A stretch of 64,000 nucleotides of DNA from an uncultured Lactobacillus sp. (GTDB lineage: Bacteria > Bacillota > Bacilli > Lactobacillales > Lactobacillaceae), in assembly GCA_937874185.1 (NCBI GenBank), contig CALNAK010000036.1, positions 1-64,000 on the forward strand, in the 5' to 3' direction. Position 1 is the first letter of the stretch. Every line of letters begins with the position of its first letter. This document shows positions 34,783 to 43,247 of this stretch, piece after piece. Under the pieces are notes generated by a model. The model searched no databases and had not been told where the DNA came from. It was given only the letters and a program-made list of their open reading frames with translations. A program made the position numbers and the translations under genes.

Positions 34783-35472
34783 ATGAAAAAAGAAGATTTT
34801 GTTAAACAAATTAAAGATGGATTAATTGTCTCATGTCAGGCACTACCTGGGGAACCATTGTACACGGAAACTGGAGGGATAATGCCTCTTATGGCTGTTG
34901 CAGCTAAAAGAGCTGGGGCTGTGGGTATTAGAGCTAATTCAATCCGTGATATTAAAGAAATTAAGGGGGCAGTTGATTTACCAGTTATCGGTATTATCAA
35001 AAAAGACTATTTACCTGAAAAACCATTTATCACTGCAACTATGAAGGAAATTGATGAGTTACATGAAGTTGGTACTGAAGTGATTGCTTTCGATTGTACT
35101 TTGCGTAAGCGACATGACGGAAAAACAATTAATGAATTCATTAAGGAAATCAAGGAAAAATATCCGGATCAATTATTAATGGCTGATACTTCTACTTTTG
35201 AAGAAGGTAAAAATGCATATGAGGCTGGAGTAGATTTTGTTGGTACAACACTTAGTGGTTATACAGAAGAAAGTGTTAAACAAGATGGTCCTGACATTGA
35301 ATTGATTAAGAAATTAATTGACGCAAATATTCCTGTAGTTGCTGAAGGAAAGATTCATTATCCAAATCAAGCAAGAGAAATTCAAGATTTGGGTGCAACC
35401 GGAATTGTCGTTGGTGGTGCGATTACAAGACCTATGGAAATAGCACAGCGTTTTATACAAGCACTTAAATAA
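34783..35472 (+). CDS. nanE: N-acetylmannosamine-6-phosphate 2-epimerase
   Basis: 229 aa TIM barrel, the usual length. Signatures: VSCQALPGEPLY at the N-terminus, AVGIRANS, PVIGIIKKDY (with catalytic Lys), VIAFDCTLRKRHDG and PVVAEGKIHYP, GIVVGGAITRP for phosphate. It converts ManNAc-6-P to GlcNAc-6-P. No nanA, nanK or nagAB in the window, so the sugar arriving is probably ManNAc itself, phosphorylated by the PTS genes that follow 20 bp downstream. Confidence 0.92.
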   Translation: MKKEDFVKQIKDGLIVSCQALPGEPLYTETGGIMPLMAVAAKRAGAVGIRANSIRDIKEIKGAVDLPVIGIIKKDYLPEKPFITATMKEIDELHEVGTEVIAFDCTLRKRHDGKTINEFIKEIKEKYPDQLLMADTSTFEEGKNAYEAGVDFVGTTLSGYTEESVKQDGPDIELIKKLIDANIPVVAEGKIHYPNQAREIQDLGATGIVVGGAITRPMEIAQRFIQALK

Positions 35473-35492
35473 TAATTATAGGGGATGTTACT

Positions 35493-37004
35493 ATGTTTAA
35501 AAAATTCTCACAGTTAGGAAAGGCCTTTATGTTACCAATTGCCATATTACCGGCAGCTGGTCTTCTGTTGGGTCTAGGTGGTGCATTAACAAATGATGCC
35601 GCCGTTAAAGCATATCCTTGGCTAGGAGTTGCATGGCTTCAAACCATTTTGAAAGTTATGAGTTTTGCGGGTAATGCCGTTTTCTCAAACATTGCTTTAA
35701 TTTTCGCGGTCGGACTTGCGGTTGGACTAGCGAATGGGGACAAAGGAACTGCTGGTTTGTCAGGTGCCGTATCATTTCTAGTTTATACGGCTACTATTGC
35801 TGGTTTGATTCAAATGTTTTCACCAAAAGGAACAACTGTTGATACAGGTGTTATTGGTTCAATTGTAATTGGTGGTATGGTTGCATATTTACATAATCGC
35901 TATCGTAAAATTGAATTACCACAGTTTTTAGGATTCTTTGGTGGATCAAGATTTATTCCAATTATTACTTCTTTCGCCGCAATTTTTATTGGTGCAATTT
36001 TTTATATGATTTGGCCTCCAATTCAAGATCAAATGATCGTCGTTGGTCATGCTATCGCAAAAATGGGTAGCATTGGTACATTCTTATATGGTTTCTTATT
36101 ACGTTTGTTAGGTGCTGTTGGTTTGCATCATACAATTTATCCATTATTCTGGTATACATCTTTGGGTGGTACAGCCCAAGTTGCTGGTCACACTGTTGTG
36201 GGTGCCCAAAATATTTTCTTCGCACAATTAGCTGATCCAAACCACGTTGGACTATTTACTTACGGAACACGTTTCTTCGCTGGTAGATTTGCAACAATGA
36301 TGTTTGGACTTCCAGCTGCTGCATTTGCTATGTATCGTTCACTTCCAAAGAAAAATAGAAAGAAGAATGGTGGACTTTACCTAAGTGGTGGTCTTACATC
36401 ATTCCTTACAGGTATTACAGAACCACTAGAATATACATTCTTGTTTGTCGCTCCATGGCTTTATGTTATCCACGCATTCCTTGATGGATTATCATTCTAC
36501 TTTGCTGATATTTTAAATATTCGTATCGGTAATTCATTCTCAGGTGGATTAATTGATTACTTACTATTCGGTGTTTTGCAAGGTAAGGATAAAACAAACT
36601 GGCCAAATGTTATTTGGTTCGGAATTATCTGGGCAATTATTTATTATGTAGTATTTAGATTCTGTATCACAAAATTCCACGTTGCTATTCCTGGTATGGA
36701 AGATGATGACGATAGTAGTTCCGTTACTACTAAAGAATCTAAATCAGAAAAGAATTCTAGTTTACATGAACAATCAGAACAAATTATCACTGCTTTAGGT
36801 GGTGCTAATAATATTGAAAGTGTTGAAGCTTGCGCAACTAGATTACGTATTTCTGTTAAAGATAATAGTGTAGTTAATAAACAAGTTCTAAAGGATGTTG
36901 GTGCTACTGCAGTTCTTGATGTAAGCGGTGGATTACAAGCTGTTTATGGTGGTAAAGCCGACTTATTCAGTCAAGAAATTAATGACATTTTAGGAAATGA
37001 TTAA
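35493..37004 (+). CDS. PTS EIICB, glucose/N-acetylglucosamine family
   Basis: 503 aa. IIC membrane domain about 1-400 (start FSQLGKAFMLPIAILPAAGL typical of PtsG/NagE, LGAVGLHHTIYPLFWY, TGITEPLEYTF), then a Ser-rich linker and IIB about 425-500 with the phospho-Cys in VEACATRLRIS. It imports and phosphorylates a hexose or N-acetyl-hexosamine. The nanE neighbour suggests ManNAc; GlcNAc and glucose are alternatives. Confidence 0.88.
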   Translation: MFKKFSQLGKAFMLPIAILPAAGLLLGLGGALTNDAAVKAYPWLGVAWLQTILKVMSFAGNAVFSNIALIFAVGLAVGLANGDKGTAGLSGAVSFLVYTATIAGLIQMFSPKGTTVDTGVIGSIVIGGMVAYLHNRYRKIELPQFLGFFGGSRFIPIITSFAAIFIGAIFYMIWPPIQDQMIVVGHAIAKMGSIGTFLYGFLLRLLGAVGLHHTIYPLFWYTSLGGTAQVAGHTVVGAQNIFFAQLADPNHVGLFTYGTRFFAGRFATMMFGLPAAAFAMYRSLPKKNRKKNGGLYLSGGLTSFLTGITEPLEYTFLFVAPWLYVIHAFLDGLSFYFADILNIRIGNSFSGGLIDYLLFGVLQGKDKTNWPNVIWFGIIWAIIYYVVFRFCITKFHVAIPGMEDDDDSSSVTTKESKSEKNSSLHEQSEQIITALGGANNIESVEACATRLRISVKDNSVVNKQVLKDVGATAVLDVSGGLQAVYGGKADLFSQEINDILGND

Positions 37005-37019
37005 TAGAGGTGAATATTA

Positions 37020-37517
37020 ATGGGACTATTTGGATTTGGAAAGAAGAAAAATACTGAAACATTGTATGCTCCAGTAAAGGGTGAATTACAAACTTTGGAA
37101 AATGTAAGTGATCCCGTTTTTGCCCAAAAGATGATGGGCGAGGGATTCGGAGTTGTACCTAGCGAAGAAAAAATTTATTCTCCCGTTGAAGGTACTGTTG
37201 AATCGGTATTCAAAACTAAGCATGCTATTGGTTTAAAAACCGCAGATGGTTTGGAAGTTATGGTTCATATGGGATTAGATACGGTGGAACTTAATGGAAA
37301 ACCTTTTGATATTTTGGTAAATGAAGGTGACAAAGTTAAAGTCCATGATCCAATTGCTACAATGGATATTAATCAAGTTAGGGATGCCGGCAAAGAAACA
37401 GTGGTTTTAACTATTATTACTAACACTGCAGACTTGATTGATAATGTAACTGAAGAAATTAATAATAAAACTGAAATTGATGACGGTACTAAAGTAATGG
37501 TATCAACATTGAAATAA
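37020..37517 (+). CDS. PTS EIIA, glucose (Crr) type
   Basis: 165 aa. Crr-family: LYAPVKGELQTLENVSDPVF, MMGEGFGV, and the phospho-His in VMVHMGLDTVELNG; acidic loop follows. Passes phosphate from HPr to the EIIB of the preceding gene, 15 bp upstream. A separate IIA matches the absence of a IIA domain in that EIICB. Confidence 0.92.
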   Translation: MGLFGFGKKKNTETLYAPVKGELQTLENVSDPVFAQKMMGEGFGVVPSEEKIYSPVEGTVESVFKTKHAIGLKTADGLEVMVHMGLDTVELNGKPFDILVNEGDKVKVHDPIATMDINQVRDAGKETVVLTIITNTADLIDNVTEEINNKTEIDDGTKVMVSTLK

Positions 37518-37519
37518 AA

Positions 37520-37566
37520 TAAGAGTTTCGACAAAAAGGTATTAATTTTTGTCGGAACTCTTTTTA
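37520..37566. terminator. Terminator of the nanE-PTS operon
   Basis: AAGAGTTTCGACAAAAA / TTTTTGTCGGAACTCTTTTT, shared with the convergent gene. Confidence 0.85.
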
Positions 37567-37974
37567 GTCGTTCTCAGAGAAATCCAGTAATGGTAACGTC
37601 ATGGCTGGAAATCCGCTGGAGGCGGTCATCATGGATACGATAGGACGTAAATATGAAAGTAGAATTGAAGCCCCATCACTTTGCAGCATCTGTAATGCAT
37701 CATCTTCGGTAAGTTCATTAGAAACTTTGAACAGTGACATGATTCTAGCATTGATTTTGTATGGAGAATTATCGTTATTGAAGTTGATAAAAATTGTTAA
37801 ATAAACTGGAATATCATCGGTGAAATCAATTTCCATTTCACTGGGCATTTCAACTAATGTACTGATATCGGCGTCGTCAAAATCAGTCTCAAAATCAAAA
37901 GTCTCATTGACGTCGAAGTTAAATGTCAGAATTGTTGGATCCTCAAATTGTAAATACTTACCAGTTGTATTCAT
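37564..37974 (-). CDS. SecB-like protein
   Basis: 136 aa from ATG 37974 (GGAGA 7 nt upstream); the longer frame adds 8 residues with no ribosome site. Beta-strand-rich, acidic, and ending LRPIVSMMTASSGFPAMTL, which is the pattern of SecB-type chaperones (Arg-Pro, Thr/Ser, Gly-Phe-Pro, hydrophobic-Pro). SecB is unusual in Firmicutes but small SecB-like proteins occur in lactobacilli, sometimes next to toxin genes; no toxin is seen here. The call rests on the C-terminal motif. Confidence 0.5.
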   Translation of the reverse strand: MNTTGKYLQFEDPTILTFNFDVNETFDFETDFDDADISTLVEMPSEMEIDFTDDIPVYLTIFINFNNDNSPYKINARIMSLFKVSNELTEDDALQMLQSDGASILLSYLRPIVSMMTASSGFPAMTLPLLDFSEND

Positions 37975-38043
37975 AATTATTCTCCATTCATTTCTCACAA
38001 TATTATCATGTTGGATATTAAAAGAACACTAATTGAATATTTA

Positions 38044-38865
38044 TTATTTGATTTCAAATTCCAATCGAATAATGTTAGAGGTTGCATTTGGGGAACGAAC
38101 ATCTTTATTAAAATTGATTTGCCAGAGTTTATCGTCAATCGTTAAATGACTGTCTGTTGCCATTTGAATTAATATATCGACACCCTTACGAATATTCTCG
38201 CAGTTGTGACCGTTGTCGTTGTTGACGTCAATCGCAATATAATTTCCGGCCGGTCGCTTGACGGTAGTAATGGAGTTGTCATTTACAGGGATAGTGGCTT
38301 CTTTAATTAATGCAAATGAGGTATTGGCTAGAGTTTCGGCAGATTTGTTAGGTAGATCAATTAGAAATCCTGAACAGTTAGCACTGACACCCATGAAACG
38401 CTCTAAATGACTATAGAATTCGGAAAAAGCTTTGGCGATTACCTGAGGAGTACAGTCATCAAGGTTGGTTGATTTCCAGAATAAAGCCTCATCATTAATA
38501 TGCTCGTAAGGTTGATAAAGGGGTAGATTATTGAGGTCACAAGAATAGTTATTCTTTTCAGTTAGAGCCGTATTAACTTTAACCAAATCTCTAATTTGTT
38601 TATGTACTTTTGACTTCAAATTTAATAAAACTTCACTAGCAATATCAGTTTTGTCATTAGCATTTATCTGCTTGATTTCATCAATAGATAGGCCAAGATT
38701 TTTAAGTGTTTGAATGAAGGATAACTCGTGAATCTGTTCATAATCATAGAATCTATAGCCTTCATTATTAACTAGGGCAGGTTTAAATAGGTCGTTCTTA
38801 TCATAAAGGATCAGAGTTCGTCTAGTCGTTTTAGCAGCTGTCGCAAATTCACTTATTTTTAACAT
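38044..38865 (-). CDS. MerR-family regulator with GyrI-like effector domain
   Basis: 273 aa. N-terminal MerR HTH (LKISEFATAAKTTRRTLILYD, in part: ISEFATAAKTTRRTLILYD) and wing NNEGYRFYDYEQ, coiled coil about 80-120 and a C-terminal domain about 125-273 like BmrR/GyrI drug-binding folds (TVKRPAGNYIAIDV). Such proteins sense lipophilic drugs. No efflux gene is adjacent, so the target is unclear. Confidence 0.78.
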   Translation of the reverse strand: MLKISEFATAAKTTRRTLILYDKNDLFKPALVNNEGYRFYDYEQIHELSFIQTLKNLGLSIDEIKQINANDKTDIASEVLLNLKSKVHKQIRDLVKVNTALTEKNNYSCDLNNLPLYQPYEHINDEALFWKSTNLDDCTPQVIAKAFSEFYSHLERFMGVSANCSGFLIDLPNKSAETLANTSFALIKEATIPVNDNSITTVKRPAGNYIAIDVNNDNGHNCENIRKGVDILIQMATDSHLTIDDKLWQINFNKDVRSPNATSNIIRLEFEIK

Positions 38866-38981
38866 AAGAATATTTTTCCTTAATAATCGTCTGTGATATT
38901 TTGTCAGTTTACCATATTAATTAAGGATATTATTAACTGAATAATTGTATAAATTATCTCTGAAATTTTTAAATTGGATAT

Positions 38982-39015
38982 AAAAAAACGAATTCATTAG
39001 AAGAATTCGTTTTAT
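38982..39015 (-). terminator. Terminator of the ligase-permease-ATPase operon
   Basis: AAAACGAATTC / GAATTCGTTTT with T run on the minus strand. Confidence 0.8.
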
Positions 39016-39016
39016 A

Positions 39017-39742
39017 TTAAGCAGTTTTAATTTGTAATGGCTTTTCTTCAAGAATTTCACCCAGAACTCTGTCGGCCACAATACCGATTTGACCAGCGTT
39101 ACGATTCTTAGGGCAGTCTTCTTCGTAATAATTAGTTGATTCCTTCATTACAACAATTCGGTCAGCCATACGAGCAGCTTCTTCGACATCGTGGGTAACA
39201 AGAATGGTTGTTAAATTCTGTTTCTCACAAATATTCAGAATCAAATCTTGCATTTTACGTCTGGTCAAAGCGTCCAGAGCACCTAATGGTTCATCCAATA
39301 ACAAAATTTTAGGATTAGTCATCAGAGCTCTTGCCAAGGCGACACGTTGTTTTTGGCCACCTGATAATTGGTTGGGGAAATGGTCAGCGTAGTCGCCAAG
39401 TTCGACTAAATCTAATAATTCTTTAGCGTGATTTTGAGCATTTTTATTCTTTGAACCAAAGGATAAATTATCTAACACAGACATCCAAGGCAATAAACGG
39501 TCTTCTTGAAACATTACTCGCATCAGAGATTTTTCATCCGAATTATCTATTTCGATATTACCAGTTGTAGGTTTTTCCAAACCGGCAATTAAGCGTAGTA
39601 GGGTACTTTTACCACCACCACTCATTCCGACTAGGGCAAGGAATTCACCTTGCTTGATATCTAAACTGACATCATGTAGTGCGGTTAAATTATCGTAAGT
39701 CTTATTAACATTTTGAATGCTTATCATTGAATTATTTCTCAT
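39017..39742 (-). CDS. SsuB/TauB-like ABC transporter ATPase
   Basis: 241 aa. Walker A GMSGGGKST, Q-loop FQEDRLLPWM (the PW after Q is typical of SsuB/TauB), signature LSGGQKQR, Walker B ILLLDEP and H-loop VTHDVEEA. Overlaps the permease gene by 4 bp; third gene of the ligase-permease-ATPase operon. AGGAG 9 nt before the ATG. Confidence 0.9.
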   Translation of the reverse strand: MRNNSMISIQNVNKTYDNLTALHDVSLDIKQGEFLALVGMSGGGKSTLLRLIAGLEKPTTGNIEIDNSDEKSLMRVMFQEDRLLPWMSVLDNLSFGSKNKNAQNHAKELLDLVELGDYADHFPNQLSGGQKQRVALARALMTNPKILLLDEPLGALDALTRRKMQDLILNICEKQNLTTILVTHDVEEAARMADRIVVMKESTNYYEEDCPKNRNAGQIGIVADRVLGEILEEKPLQIKTA

Positions 39743-40554
39743 TGAACATTACTCCTTCCAGTTTTTTGCCAATCGAGTAGTAGACTTTCAAAACTCTTGG
39801 CGACTAAATCAGATATTTTTCCTAAAATTGCGTAGACAACGATGCAGAGAATTACAGTTTCCATATCAACGAAGTCTTCAGCATTATTTGCCATATAACC
39901 GATACCAGAACTAGCTGAAATTGTTTCGGCAACAATCAAGGTTGTCCACATAACTCCTAGAGCGTAGCGGATACCAACTAGAATTTGTGGTAGGGCAGCG
40001 GGAAAAATTATTTTGAAAAACATTTGGCTTTTTGAAAGCTCATATGATTTTCCCATTTCAATTAAATCTGGATCCACTGAACTAATACCGTGGAACGTGT
40101 TGATATAAACTGGGAACATTGTTCCGATGGCGACTAGTGAAATCTTGGCTGATTCATTGATACCTAACCACAAAATAATCAGCGGAATAAGGGCTAAATG
40201 AGGGATGTTTCTAAACATTTGAATAGATGAATCAAACAATAGTCGACAAGTCTTTGACATACCATTAATGAATCCCAGGATAAATCCGACACTACCACCA
40301 ATTAAGAGTCCAACTGTCGCACGATAAAGACTGATACTAAGATTCTTAGGCAGTTCGCCTGACTGAGTTAATTTAATACCATCTTGGAAGACGGCAATGG
40401 GTGAAGGTAGAACGGAACTTGATAACCAACCTAGAGAACTGCTGACTTGCCAGCCAAGAACGATAATTATGGGAATCAGAAATGGTAAAAATTTTTCGAC
40501 TGGTATTTTGAAACTACGTTTATTTGTTGCATCTAAGGTCATCGGTTTTTGCAT
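39739..40554 (-). CDS. SsuC/TauC-like ABC transporter permease
   Basis: 271 aa, about six membrane segments, BPD_transp_1 core. The EAA loop is EMGKSYELSKSQMFFKIIFP (20 residues, about 168-187) and IPHLALIPLIILWLGI is typical of sulfonate/nitrate/taurine permeases. Lies 3 bp after the acyl-CoA ligase. Its binding protein is probably the SsuA-like product of 32540-33517. Confidence 0.88.
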   Translation of the reverse strand: MQKPMTLDATNKRSFKIPVEKFLPFLIPIIIVLGWQVSSSLGWLSSSVLPSPIAVFQDGIKLTQSGELPKNLSISLYRATVGLLIGGSVGFILGFINGMSKTCRLLFDSSIQMFRNIPHLALIPLIILWLGINESAKISLVAIGTMFPVYINTFHGISSVDPDLIEMGKSYELSKSQMFFKIIFPAALPQILVGIRYALGVMWTTLIVAETISASSGIGYMANNAEDFVDMETVILCIVVYAILGKISDLVAKSFESLLLDWQKTGRSNVQ

Positions 40555-40557
40555 CGA

Positions 40558-42060
40558 TTAGGCCTCCTTCAATTGTTGAGTCACTTCTTGAGCTAGAAGT
40601 GTGCGTTGAATTTTCCCAGTCGCATTCTTTGGTAATTGTGTACTAAAGATGTACTTTGTGGGGCGTTCAACAGGTAATAACTGCTCATTGGCTAATTCAT
40701 TCAACAATGCTAATTGATGGCGATGATCAGGGCTGCTTTCAATTGGAACAATCACAGCGGTGACGGTTTCACCATAAATTTTATCGGGAGTACCAACGAC
40801 GGCCATTTCACGGACAAATTTCAAAACATTTAGACAATCTTCAACCGCAAGAGGATTAATATTTTCACCACCACGAATAATCATTTCCTTACTACGACCG
40901 GCAATGTGAAGATATCCTTGCTCATCAATCAAACCCAAGTCACCAGTTAAGAGCCAACCATTGTAGAAGGCTTCCGGCTGTGGATCCAAATAATGAGTTA
41001 TAACATTTTCACCCTTGATGGCAATTTCACCAACTTGATTGGGGCCGAGTTCTTGGTGATTATTATTTAAAATTATTAAATCAGTTTCTGTCGCTTTTCC
41101 AACGGTATTCTGCAGTGGATGGGTCAACGGATTTTGTGCAATCTGACTAGCAGCTTCAGTCATACCGTAACTTTCAATTAATGGTACGTTGAATCTTTGG
41201 TTGAATTCTTCATGGGTACTTGGTAATAGGGGAGCCGAAGCTGTCCTTAAAAATTTCAATTTATTGGTAGCAGGTTGTTCATCACGTTGCAACAGAATCG
41301 CAATGATTGCTGGGGTGAGTGACACCCAAGTCACCATTTGACTACTGACTTCTTTCCAAAAAAGGTGGGCACTGAATTTTGGTCGAAATAATAATTGTCC
41401 ATGTGACAGGCGAGTGGCCAGATTGGAAATCACTAGTGCGTTGATATGGAACATTGGCATCAAGATAAATGTGCTATCTTCGTCAGTCAATTTTTCGCTA
41501 TCTATTACGTGGAAGGCTCCAGCCAGTAGTTGTTTATGTGTTAAACCAATTCGTTTAGGCTTGCCGGTTGTTCCAGAGGTATGCATGATCACGGCAATTT
41601 GCGTATCATCTGGAACCTCACTCCAACGTGCAATGTGTTTATTACGAATATAAATTTGAACTTCTGGTTCATGTAAAGTTGTTAAGCGTGGTTGATTTGT
41701 AAATGTATCATCGAGAACTTTGAGTTCTGTGACATCTGTATTAAAAACAATTGCGGAATAATGATATTTATCTTCTAGTTCACTAATTTGAATTTCAGTA
41801 GTAGCGGGATTAATCGGTTGCACAATTGCACCAATATCCCAAAGACTTTGAAGGACAAGTGAGTAAGTAACCGAGTTAGTTAAACTTACCAAAACAATAT
41901 CGTTATGACCGATACCTTTATTTTGCCAATAATTTTTCCAAACACTCTCTTCTAAATTAAGCTCACTTCCGTTGTACCAGTGCTGATTTGCGTCTTGCAT
42001 TAAAGGACGCTTAGCGCCAGCAATTAATTGTTGATGTAACCTTTCAGTAAGTTCTGACAT
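40558..42060 (-). CDS. Acyl-CoA ligase, AMP-binding (ANL) superfamily, paralogue 2
   Basis: 500 aa from MSELTERLHQQ (start 42060); the frame extends to 42120 but without a better ribosome site. P-loop MHTSGTTGKPKR, MPMFHINA, ESYGMTE, TGDLGLIDEQGYLHIAGRSK and catalytic Lys in NATGKIQRTLL. Nearly the same motif spacing as paralogue 1 at 31026 and clearly homologous along the full length. First gene of an operon with SsuC- and SsuB-like genes, so activation of a carboxylic acid is likely tied to its import. Confidence 0.85.
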   Translation of the reverse strand: MSELTERLHQQLIAGAKRPLMQDANQHWYNGSELNLEESVWKNYWQNKGIGHNDIVLVSLTNSVTYSLVLQSLWDIGAIVQPINPATTEIQISELEDKYHYSAIVFNTDVTELKVLDDTFTNQPRLTTLHEPEVQIYIRNKHIARWSEVPDDTQIAVIMHTSGTTGKPKRIGLTHKQLLAGAFHVIDSEKLTDEDSTFILMPMFHINALVISNLATRLSHGQLLFRPKFSAHLFWKEVSSQMVTWVSLTPAIIAILLQRDEQPATNKLKFLRTASAPLLPSTHEEFNQRFNVPLIESYGMTEAASQIAQNPLTHPLQNTVGKATETDLIILNNNHQELGPNQVGEIAIKGENVITHYLDPQPEAFYNGWLLTGDLGLIDEQGYLHIAGRSKEMIIRGGENINPLAVEDCLNVLKFVREMAVVGTPDKIYGETVTAVIVPIESSPDHRHQLALLNELANEQLLPVERPTKYIFSTQLPKNATGKIQRTLLAQEVTQQLKEA

Positions 42061-42157
42061 AAGAATCACCAGGTCCTTTCGATTGAATAAACATAGTTTA
42101 CAAGGATTGGAAGAGGGCAACTACTTAGGTTTGATAAGGTTTATATAAGAAATTCTT

Positions 42158-42280
42158 AGAGAGCGCAGCAGGACGTTTAGCCCCGAGGATTAGCAGGACT
42201 TCACGAATTATGCACGGTTTGTGTGCATGATTTGGGAAGTCAGGCTAACCGGAAGGGCTGTCCTGCGGAGCTCGTTTAGG
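42158..42280 (+). repeat. Family A structured repeat, copy A5
   Basis: AGAGAGCGCAGCAGGACG start; outer stem GCAGGAC/GTCCTGC, then TTAGC/GCTAA, GACTTC/GAAGTC and apical ATGCAC/GTGCAT with GTTTGT tip. Ends GCTCGTTTAGGACGAACAAA. Placed between the ligase start and the EAL gene end, antisense to both. The following 110 bp (to 42393) are A-rich and empty. Confidence 0.87.
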
Positions 42281-42393
42281 ACGAACAAACAAAAAAACAC
42301 CAGAACAAAAATTGAGTAAACCAATCCCACAAAACAAAAAAAAGAGCAATCCACTCCCCCAAAAAAAGGGAACAAATCACTCAAAATAATTTT

Positions 42394-43098
42394 TCAACTC
42401 AAAGCACCAAAATCAACAGGATCATTGTCCAATCGTAACAATTGAGGCTTTCCATAATAATAACCTTGACGAAGATTAATATTAAAACTGTTACATAATC
42501 TTTCATCTTCCTCATCTTCAATTCCTTCCAGAATCAAGCGAAGGCCGTACTCATTACTAATTGCGTGCCAGAAATGAAGCTTTTGTTGGATCTTAGGATC
42601 CTTAATGCCAGTTCGGAAGTTTTGTAAAGCAAATTTGATTTCCGAAGCTAAAGGTAAGAACTCTTGAATACTTCTAAAATCGTTGATACCCGTACCAACA
42701 TCATCCAAAGAAATTTGCATGCCATGCTCGATAAATTTTCGTAAATATGGAATGAGTCTGGTATCAGGATAACTTTGTGGTCCATCTTCTTCAGTTAATT
42801 CCACAACTAATTTAGCTGGATAAAGTTGAGTTTGACTTTGAATAATTGCCTTTGCTACTTCTGTATCCATTAATTGTTGGCGACTAACATTGACGGAACA
42901 ATATTGAACCTTCAATCCTAAGATTTCTGTTGTCCTCACTAACAAATCAGCTATAGTCTTGGAATCAATGCTGGAAAATGATTCTGGTAACCGCCAACCT
43001 TCAGGTGTTAGTTGTTTTATCAGTAATTCATATCCAAAAAGCGTCTGGGTTTGGATATCGAATTGTGGTTGGACAAAATAACGATAAGTCGGTTTCAT
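42394..43098 (-). CDS. EAL-domain protein (cyclic-di-GMP phosphodiesterase-like, partly degenerate)
   Basis: 234 aa, a lone EAL domain with no sensor or GGDEF part. Seen against the family: EAL is GYELL (Glu kept), Asn in SVNVSRQ kept, Glu in VELTEED kept, DDVGTG for DDFGTG (both Asp kept), but the KxD after it reads IKFAL, so the second acidic residue is lost; EGIED and QGYYYG are kept. It may hydrolyse c-di-GMP poorly or only bind it or serve as an adaptor. No other c-di-GMP gene is in the window. Confidence 0.8.
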   Translation of the reverse strand: MKPTYRYFVQPQFDIQTQTLFGYELLIKQLTPEGWRLPESFSSIDSKTIADLLVRTTEILGLKVQYCSVNVSRQQLMDTEVAKAIIQSQTQLYPAKLVVELTEEDGPQSYPDTRLIPYLRKFIEHGMQISLDDVGTGINDFRSIQEFLPLASEIKFALQNFRTGIKDPKIQQKLHFWHAISNEYGLRLILEGIEDEEDERLCNSFNINLRQGYYYGKPQLLRLDNDPVDFGALS

Positions 43099-43247
43099 AC
43101 ATCCATTACCCCCTACAAAAAAATAATTACATATGTGTGCAAATATTTCTTAATCAATATATACTTTTAGTATACGACACCACAAAAAGATAATAAAATT
43201 ACTGATATCGAAAAAATACAAAATCTTTAAAAAGCTGTGCAAAAAAT

